From a virus, in IMG/VR virus record IMGVR_UViG_3300042521_001660, positions 1-24,623 of that record: 24,623 nucleotides of DNA. One strand, written 5' to 3'. The notes beneath the pieces are model-generated. The model made no database searches. It had not been told where the DNA came from and saw only the letters and a program-made list of their open reading frames with translations. Both the position numbers and the translations under genes were made by a program. Of this stretch, positions 8,601-17,000 are shown in pieces (within the stretch, counting starts at the first letter, position 1; each line of letters opens with the position of its first letter).

Positions 8601-10714
8601 CAACCGCAAGTGGTGGTGATTTTTTAACCGCAGAAGTGAATTGCACTCAAGACATAAAAAATTTGGATGTTGCGGGTAGTCCGGTTCAACCAGTTTCTCA
8701 AGTCTTCAGTATTCCTGCCATGGCTTGTAGAAGAGTATATATAACAAAAATTATTGCAAATAAAGTTGAACAACCAACACCACCTACTGTTGTTAAAAAT
8801 CAAGAAGGAACTACAGACAGAACAGAAGAAAAAGTTCAAAATATTCAAACACAACCAACACAAAGTTTCAAACCTGAACCACAACTTACCGTAGAACAAA
8901 AAATTAAAGACGGAATATCAAAAAAAATACTTAGAAATTTATTTACTGAATGTGATTATTTCCAAGTAATTAAAGAAACAGACCCAATGGTCTATGACAC
9001 AATTAAAGATCGTATAAAGTTCTTCAACCCCGCATTTCACTCGATGACTCCCGAAGGTTTGAATGCTAGATTAAACTTTCTTCATCAATGCACAAGACCA
9101 GGTCAAACGATTCCTGTTATTGGACCTGATGGTAGACCCAAATATAATGACGCACTAAACACATCGTTTGGAGCTCCACCCGTTTTAGTGTTGAGAATCG
9201 GAGATTTTTTCCACACAAAGATAATACCTAATAGTTTGGGTATTACATATGAAGGATTAGATATTAATCCTGAAGGTATTGGTGTCCAACCAATGTTGGC
9301 GAAAATCACAATGTCATTCAACATAATTGGAGGAATGGGACTAAAAGAACCGGTTCAAGAATTACAAAATGCCCTTTCTTTCAACTACTACGCAAATACT
9401 GAAATTTATGACGAAAGAGCGACAGCCACTGAAGATACGAGTAAATTGGATAAATATGTTGTTGAAAAAATAACAGGAGGATTACCACCTGTTGGAGAAC
9501 AACAAATACAGGCAATTAACAGCGTCCAACCAAGACGAGGAGATTCAACAATTGGAACTATTGTTGATACAACGGTTATGGACTACTCAGGTTTATATGC
9601 TTCTTTAAGTGAGAAACTCCAACAATATTTTAAAACTTATTATGATTCACTATACAAGATCAATAGTGATTATGGGTATGGGGCATTACAAATCGCAAAT
9701 AAAAATAGAAACTATACCAAAGGATTACTATCTGAATACACAAGTCAGAAAAAAGAAGGTAAAATTTATGGAAAAACAAATCAATATCAGGAGTTAGTTG
9801 AAAAACTTGTGATTGAAGTGAAAAAAGATATAGAAAATAAAAACGATCCTTTCACATCATACTTGAATAGTCCTGAGTTTGACCCAACGGCAAAACAAAT
9901 AAGAGAACTTCAAGAAAAATTATCAAACATTGTGAGTCAAAGACAAAATGCAATTTTGGATGTTATATTAAATAATACCACAAATATAACCAACATACAA
10001 AATGAACTGAATTATATTTTTAGACAATTAGATGTAATATGTTCGCAAACCGATGGGAATATGAGTCCATCAAACGAACCACTTGTATATCAACTTAGTG
10101 GTGATACTTTTTTTGGTGAAAATGATCAAGGTGGAATATTCGATGTTTATACAAGTGATGCGACCTATAGTGTTGTTTCAACAATAAATAATTTTGAAAC
10201 CGAACTTCAAACATTCGAAATGACAAAAGATCTATACAAAGAAAATAATTCTACCGTCGAAAATGCTGGAAACTGTAGATTAGAAGTTAATGGATTTTCA
10301 CCATTCGCAATTAATGATTGTGCGGCCAATAGATTTTATATACTTTGCACCCCATTATTTACAAATCCTGAATTTTTAACGACATTTATTAATGATTTAT
10401 CTAATGGTCCCGAAATAAAACAAAATACAAAAATGGTTGAGGGTATAAGACTAAAATCAGAAAGTTTAAGAGATAATTATACACAACTACAAAACGGATT
10501 CAAAGACCAATTTACCAAAAAAATACAAGAAACTGATTTCTTCAAAACGGCAACAACTTGGAAAGTTCCTGATAATACGGTAAAAACTTGTAATTACCTC
10601 TATCCCGCGACTGACGATGTCAGTGGCAGAACAAAGAAATTGAAAGATCTTTATTCCAATCAAAACTTAAATCAAGATAAACAAACCTTCAATGGTAAAG
10701 TAACTTTAAATTAA
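5627..10714 (+). CDS. Giant baseplate/tail structural protein with an OmpA-like domain
   Basis: A 1695-residue protein with no signal peptide. The N-terminal ~590 residues are Asn/Gly/Tyr/Pro-rich, as in large virion proteins. Residues ~607-740 hold a dense block with 'KYMFSLENLAWR', 'GPNGGRIMWFPPYDLKFS' and 'RSGSLNWTIIVDNP', a style I recall from structural proteins of marine T4-like phages. Residues ~868-970 look like an OmpA C-terminal domain: 'VEIQMVGSASP...SYNEKLSQRRNNSV' aligns with the peptidoglycan-binding signature, but Ser917 replaces the usual Asp while the Arg pair 931-932 is kept. Residues ~1184-1255 ('LRIGDFFHTKIIPNSLGI', 'MLAKITMSFNIIGG') look like a baseplate or tube-end beta domain. 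The rest is helical. It sits between the tape measure and a gp53-like gene with only one base to the next start, so baseplate or hub is the likely location. The exact T4 counterpart is not recognisable. Confidence 0.65.
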   Translation: MAESFLSFGSSESFRKQLLVRNLPAYNVPGSYASPGNPINYETNLTVSNVIDSPNNYVSTNLFATELYPLNEYGPEGGFGSPIGLNNVASTNNPEGTNQGPYYPRQGTNLDVVNEFFIESAYVSNKWGPSGGYKDLIIITDIQNAGNIYQPYWDPGYYNYSSYPTFNIVFQDDPIGSNGPLSSDTFLAQIGASQLKFAFNERVSQEIQQATIGVINLDTISDPFSASLLATGQQPFFIRDWRITVPENPALAAVSLANRLTGTYFPVSFIPGDYFDDDNPINKPQTEAALGVANNLTGGLLAPILNKYRSPSEVFVANTGNGTRSALFSALDYNLYRPAYNRGLIGGLIAGASAAVNRLFDQDKAQSSGYYVGSENAEPSQIDGPPNQLPVNQFGVQQQSIVYGPQELGILYEGNEEAIKFGLKGRSYTDGGGTSGQLVWTSPKYKPNAGFRATAGGGVGSLDDEFNQISADYLQYQSTDIEFRPGSILYETQRLVDSADQVQGQTRLKHVGTAINQVSKVFNDGYKEITKGSQVVSYVNQADGTQAGLEYCRIFQKDTPYYTFADLQKTDGITKSGRRFDYSIFDNTYNLNIAPLRNPGSTNIVDGKVKKYMFSLENLAWRTSDRPGFTYDDLPVCERGPNGGRIMWFPPYDLKFSDDAKPDFATTTFIGRPEPIYTYKNTSRSGSLNWTIIVDNPAMMNTIIEKQMKGAGKERVQSIVDSFYAGCVKYDLYELGIKFNTIPTKDLFTYQQILNNPRLTTEEQIQVLQSIPSNVATNKTNDSTGADTPGGQTNNGTTTAGKPVEVEVDLKEYEGLGFYFDNDCPECKNSTAVVASQPYDYWYNGYVGNKTLYQQKAPAKVQPEGSSTIFSGVNVSNFFTEIVEGNFSAIKDKLLPQIDDILTNKGKVEIQMVGSASPTASVSYNEKLSQRRNNSVEQWFSKQVLKDGTAISTYITSGNFKVNLIAKGETISIPKSRAAASGTTDPNDATVTTASGGDFLTAEVNCTQDIKNLDVAGSPVQPVSQVFSIPAMACRRVYITKIIANKVEQPTPPTVVKNQEGTTDRTEEKVQNIQTQPTQSFKPEPQLTVEQKIKDGISKKILRNLFTECDYFQVIKETDPMVYDTIKDRIKFFNPAFHSMTPEGLNARLNFLHQCTRPGQTIPVIGPDGRPKYNDALNTSFGAPPVLVLRIGDFFHTKIIPNSLGITYEGLDINPEGIGVQPMLAKITMSFNIIGGMGLKEPVQELQNALSFNYYANTEIYDERATATEDTSKLDKYVVEKITGGLPPVGEQQIQAINSVQPRRGDSTIGTIVDTTVMDYSGLYASLSEKLQQYFKTYYDSLYKINSDYGYGALQIANKNRNYTKGLLSEYTSQKKEGKIYGKTNQYQELVEKLVIEVKKDIENKNDPFTSYLNSPEFDPTAKQIRELQEKLSNIVSQRQNAILDVILNNTTNITNIQNELNYIFRQLDVICSQTDGNMSPSNEPLVYQLSGDTFFGENDQGGIFDVYTSDATYSVVSTINNFETELQTFEMTKDLYKENNSTVENAGNCRLEVNGFSPFAINDCAANRFYILCTPLFTNPEFLTTFINDLSNGPEIKQNTKMVEGIRLKSESLRDNYTQLQNGFKDQFTKKIQETDFFKTATTWKVPDNTVKTCNYLYPATDDVSGRTKKLKDLYSNQNLNQDKQTFNGKVTLN

Positions 10715-10715
10715 A

Positions 10716-11039
10716 ATGGCATTACAATATTGGAACAGATATTCTGACTTTTTAATAAATGGGCAACAAACCGTTCTTCCATTTGTTCAGGTTCCATCAA
10801 AAACTTCAGATAAAAATTACATATATAAAGTAGGTCAAAGTAGGTTGGATAAAATATCACAACAATTTTATGGAACACCTTATTTTGGTTGGTTGATACA
10901 AATGGCAAACCCCCAATATTCTGGAAGTGAATACTCAATACCCGATGGTGCTATATTGACAATTCCATTTCCTTTAATAGCTTCATTACAAGATTATAAA
11001 AACGCATACGAAAATTATTTTTTCTATTATGGTAGATAA
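10716..11039 (+). CDS. 53: LysM-containing baseplate wedge protein, gp53-like
   Basis: A 107-residue protein with one LysM-like domain at ~37-90: 'YIYKVGQSRLDKISQQFYG', then 'WLIQMANP', and the closing 'IPDGAILTIPFP'. In T4, gp53 is a LysM-type baseplate wedge protein of 196 aa that clamps neighbouring wedges, and the 'RLDKIS..FYGTPYFGWLI' pattern is typical of that family. This version is shorter and lacks a large extension. It starts one base after the previous stop and overlaps the next gene by 11 bases, so the three genes look translationally coupled and functionally linked. A LysM could also bind peptidoglycan, but in this setting structural use is more likely. Confidence 0.8.
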   Translation: MALQYWNRYSDFLINGQQTVLPFVQVPSKTSDKNYIYKVGQSRLDKISQQFYGTPYFGWLIQMANPQYSGSEYSIPDGAILTIPFPLIASLQDYKNAYENYFFYYGR

Positions 11040-14000
11040 ACAAGAAAACATATTAGTTGAATTAGACTACGACAATATAAGTCTTATCGATCCAAATAAA
11101 GTTATTGATGAAGAAGGTAATGTAAGTGATAGATTAGTGAGACAAGAAGATTTGGTAATGTATGCTAACTTGGAATGTAATGTGCTTCCAAGAACAAAAC
11201 TTGCCGTAGGATCAGCAATGAATGATTCATCTCGAACAATTTCAGTTGGTAAAATAAACTTCTTAAATCCTGGACATAAAACGTTTTTAAATACAGCGTG
11301 GTCTGATGAATTAACGGGGAAGGATACTTTAACAGGACAGGGAGTTAATCAACCAAAACAAACCGCAGTTAAAAACCCAAACAAGTCTGACGATTACTAT
11401 ATAAAACAAAATCTTTACTCAAACGGAACACCAGGTGCGGTTGATAACGGTCTATTAGGAATGAAATCAATTAAATTAAAAATTGACACATCATTTTTAC
11501 CTGTCATCAATATTGAGCTTGAAGATGTAAAAGGAAGGACGTTATTTGAAGGGGGAAACGATTCACCCTACGCCGCTTTCTTTCAATTACCTTATCCACA
11601 ATTTACACTAACACTAAAAGGATACTTTGGAAAAGCAGTAAAGTTTCCAATAATGTTACAATCCTTCACATCTAGATTCGATCCGTCAACCCATAACTTT
11701 AGTGTTTCATTACAATTTTATGGATACAAATATACACTTTTATCATATGTAAATTTTGGAGCGTTAATGGCCGTTCCTCAAATGTATAATAATGTGGTAA
11801 CACAAACACCCGTGTCTGTTGAACAGGGAAATGAAATCAAATCAACCCAAACTGCAACAACTCCGGTGGTTGTTAGTAGGGGATATCAAAAAATGAAAGA
11901 AGTCTATTCAATCTATAAATCTAAAGGATTGATCGATGATAATTTTCCTGAAATAACTCTACAACAACTACAATATAGACTACAAAATTTTATAAAAACA
12001 ATTCTACAACAATTCCAAGATGAAAATATGGGTGTGTTGACCGACATGACTGTATATCAAAATAATATTTTAAATTACCAACAAAACATATTTTTATTTT
12101 CTAATTCATCTTGGTTTGCAACATATATGGATAAAGATAACCCTATTGTGTTAAAAACTAATTCTCAAAACGTATATCTGTTCAAAGAGTCCACCGCATC
12201 ATTCAAAGTGGATGCCGCAACAAAATTAGAAAGTGAGGTAAAAAAATATAATGATGTGTTGGCTCAAAATAGTGTCTTTGGTGCCAACGGAAAATATACT
12301 ATTGGAGGTATTACAACAACATCAAGTATTCCAGTTCCTATAACACTTCAGACATTTCAAAAGAAAATATCTCTTGATGAAATAGACTTAGTAAAAACTT
12401 ATGTGTCTCAAAAAAATGCACCTACAGGAGACTTTAAAGAAAGTGACGCTGTTATTCAACAATTCAAAACAACTCTTCAAGCACAACTCTTAAAAAACTT
12501 TGATGTTTCTTATTTCTTTGAAGGACCAAAATCATTTATGACTATAACGGATGATGTTGCAAAAACGGCAGGAGAAAAAAGAAAACAAGTTGAAACTGAA
12601 ATAACCGCCAGTTTGGCAACCAAATTTAATGGGCAAGGAAATGGAAGTTTGGGTTTTGTCCCGAGTGTAAGAAATATTTTGGCAGTTTTTTATTGTCAAG
12701 GAGAAGCCTTTTTACGTTTGTTAGATGATGTTCATAAAAAAGCTTGGGATCAAAGAGAAAACCCATACAGAAGAGCTGCAATTTTTGGAAGTCAAACAAC
12801 CGCACCAAGTGTGGATATCAAAACATCAACACAGAACAACGAACCAATTTACCCTTGGCCACAAGTTATTAGAGAGTCCGTTGGTGATGATAAAAAAGAA
12901 AAATTTGAAATTATATACCCTGGAGACCAAACCGTTGCGTCTTCATACCGAGCATACAATCCTGAAGTTTGGCCTGAAGTTGAGTTTGTTGAACAATTCA
13001 TTAAAGGTTATACTCAAAGACAAACAACGGCAAATGCCGATACGGTAGTGTTTGAAACAAATTCACAACCAACAAGAATCTCACTAAACTCAATCGACTT
13101 TGCGGTCTCTAATGAAGTTTTTCAAAATAAAGAAGAGTCAAAATATTTCTATGAAATTTATGAACGATTGATGTTAAATTCGTTTTATGCGAGATTTAAC
13201 AAGAAATCAGGATACGTTTATTCTATGTATGAGGTTGAGGCCGACAATGAGGCCGTTAATATGTTGCAAAGTTTGGGTGCTGACAATCCATTCTTAATTA
13301 AGAAAATTAAAGAGTATCTATTAAATAGCACAAACTATGTTCCTTTTTTAAAACACATATCAAATCAAGGACAAGGAGAAAGTTGGCAAAACTTTGTTAG
13401 AGGAGAATTCGTAACACCATATATTAGAAACGATGTTGCCAATCCAAACGTTATTTTAAATGGAGATATTTTTGATGCGTTAAAATCTCAACCAAGTGTT
13501 TCATTATCAAACGCAAAAAGTTTAGTAAATTTAGATAAGTATTTTACAGGAACATCAATAACGAATGAGTTTGATTTTGTTGATACATACCCAATTATAG
13601 ATTTCAAATGGGACAAAAATAACTTAGCAAACGGAAGGGCGTTAAATAACGTTAATGAAGTTTATGACACCAAAAATGTAATCAGTTATAACGACATTCA
13701 AAAAACTTTAGCAAACTTTGATCTAAATGACACCGTAAATGACAAGAGACCTTTTACTCATTTTAACTTCCTAACATTTACAGGTAATTCGTCAATTCCA
13801 TCATTTAAAGATTTTTATAATGGAAGAACATATAAAAATCAATTTGCAACTGAGGGTAATTTGTTTTACGAAAATTATGATAATTTTTTAAGTAGGAATC
13901 AAACTACGTCTATGTTGAATAGTCCTTACTTTATAAACGCTATTCAAAAGGGGGTTAATAATTTTAGATACAATCAAAGAGAAACTTCACCATATAAGTT

Positions 14001-17000
14001 GGCGGCTTATCTATTTTTGAATAGTTTGCCTTTAGCAACCCTAAGAGAAAAATATAGAACTTTAAGTAATGGTAGTGTTAATGACTTGGATTATATAATA
14101 TCCACGTTAAAAAAATTCGGGGCGGTTCATAAATTACCATACGCTTGGATATTGAAATACGGATCAATATGGCACAGGTATAAGGTTTATAAAAAAACAG
14201 GTAAAGACATTTTAGACGATGTTTGGACCGATTTTAATTATAAAAAAAATTGGGATCCAGCAAATTCGGCAACTACTTACACATACAATTTAGTAATAGA
14301 CGGAACGCCAAGAAGTTTAGTTTTAGACGAAACCACCGGCACACCATCCTTTACCGAAATCAATACAGGATTTTATCCACAACTAATAGATGATTATAAT
14401 GTCTTTATCCAAGGTCTTAAATTATTTAGTGGTCAAACACAAAACAACGGAAATTGTTTTGGGTTAAACATATCAGGGTCATGCACAACTTACGAAGTTA
14501 CAGGGACTTGTGAGTCTAACGGAACAGGAATTACGATTAGTTCTATTACCAATAATCTCATTCAAAGTGGTGATACAATTTTCATTCCACAATTTAACGC
14601 CAATATTTTAATCACAGGACAAGTGAGCGGTGTAACTGGAGGAACAGGAAGTTATACAACACCACTACCATTTAACGTCTCATTTTCAGGTTTAACATTT
14701 ATACTTGGAACTTATGCGAACGTTACAAATAATTCTACCGCTCCTGTTCAGGTGGGTCAGATATTCAGCGGATCCTCAACAACAGGAGTCACTATTCAAA
14801 AAATAGTAAGTGGAGTATCAACACCCAATTTAGTATGTAAGGTTAGTTCAGTATCGGCACAGACCTTTAACTTTACGGTAATTAACCCACCAATACAAGT
14901 CACTCAAATATCAAATAATGTTTTATCGGGAGGAACAATAATAAATGGACCTTTTTTAAGCGGTGACGTTCAAATCATTTCACAAATATCAGGAACAACA
15001 GGTGGTGTTGGTTTATATCAAACAACAAACATTGCCCCACCAACTAATTCGTCATTCGTAGTTTTGAACTCATATACTCAAGGAATTTCATCTACAACAA
15101 TACAAAGTTATTTGAATGATGAAAAACTTTTAATGTTTAACACAACAAATTCAAATCTTTTTGAATTGCCGGGATTCGATCCAAATAATGCAACTAGAAC
15201 TATGAGGGTTTCACCTTGGTCGTTATTAGTTAGATCAAATCAAGAACCTGACAATTACTATATTCTTCCTTCATTTGGGTCCGACTTAAATCAGGCAAAA
15301 GAAGAAGCGTTTAAAAATGGAAACATGAAAGTTGAATTGTCTAACAACCCATCCCTTTTCAATGGGAGTGTAAGGTTATTTTGGAATTGTCCTCAATACG
15401 GTTGGTTTGATAATCAAAAACTCGTTAAAAACGATCCTGGAACATATTTGAAACAAATTATAAATAATGAAAAAGATCAACAAAACTTTTTAATCTCCGG
15501 TAAAATAGATGATTATACCAATTTTGAAGAGTTATTTACAACGTTTGAAACACAATTATTAGATGATTTTGAAACTCACTTTTTAAATTTTAGTCGATCA
15601 ATTTATGATTATGTTGATATTTTACCCACAAATTTACCGACAGATGGTTTAATTGTGACACCACAACAAAGTCAAAATCAAGTTCCTGATGTTGAAAAAA
15701 GTTACCAAAACTTTCATCTACTAATGAGAAATTTGATGAAAGTTTCAAAACCTGTAGGGACATCGCCCGAAACAAAACTACAATCGGCAATAGATAATCA
15801 AAATACAACCTTTCAACAAGTTTTAAGTGGGTTTTTAAATTACGACATCGCATTCAAATTCGGAAACCCAAGTAATTTTGATAAGAGATTGTTCTACACA
15901 TTTTCAACACAATTTATTGAAAATCCGATTAACTATAGTCCATATGAGTTTGGTAATTTACCACCTGAAGTATCATTGGCACAATCAAAGACACAAAATC
16001 CAAAAACATGGGAAGCATTAGAATACTTTGTTGGGTATTCACAAATACCAGAGTTAGAATACAAAAACTCAGGTTCATACATTACAGACTTTTTTATCGA
16101 TATGAACGTTCAGTTCAGTGAAAAAAATGTAGAGGATTTTGCTCCACTTATTAAGATTTATGCAAGTCAAAAATTAAATGGATTTAAGATGCCAGAGTCT
16201 CCCCCACCTTTGAATGTTCCACCAACAAATGCGGTTACTAATCCGTCAAATGTCCCAACACCAACACAAGTTCCACCATCACCAACAGGTCAAGGAACCG
16301 CTGTTGAGTTATCAACTTTAACAAATGGTGACACAATAGTAATTTATCAAAACACACCATATAAGTTTGCGGTATTACGAGACCCTTCATTAACGGTAAT
16401 TGTGCAAGGTCAAAATGTTCCACAATCAAATACAACAAACCAACAATTGAGAGACCAAGTAATTCAAAATTATTTTGGTTCATTATCTATAAATGAAAAT
16501 GATCCTCAATTTGTTAAAAGCACCGTAAATATTTTACCATCATCTCAAAACTCACAAGTGACAACTACCACAACAACACAACAACAAGCGCCGGTGGGAT
16601 ACCCAACAAACCTGTCTATTCAGACAAGTAGTGGAAATCTAAGTAAGTTTTATAAATTGATGGACAACTACATACAACAAAACAATCTTTATATTGGTAA
16701 TGTTTTAAATGTCTTATTACCTGCAGTTAGAAAACAATTACCTAATGTTTTTGTTGGAGAGGATGGTGGACCAACTAGAGCTCCACTAGAAGCCGGATTT
16801 ACAGAACAAACAAGAGTCGAGCTTTGGGATACATTCAAGGCCCTTAATGATTCATGGATCGCAGGATTTGATTTTGAAAGTAAAACATTATTTGAGGATG
16901 TTCTTTTAGTTGATAGGGCTAGTAGAAATGTGGGTGACAAAATTATTGTGGATATCTACGGTATTATTGATATGTTAGAAGATGGGGCGTCAGATAAAAA

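Noticed and set aside
12725-13048. A 107-codon + strand frame inside the 2503-aa gene
   Set aside because: Alternative frame of a clear long gene; the peptide is low-complexity in His, Thr and Lys, with no recognisable motif.
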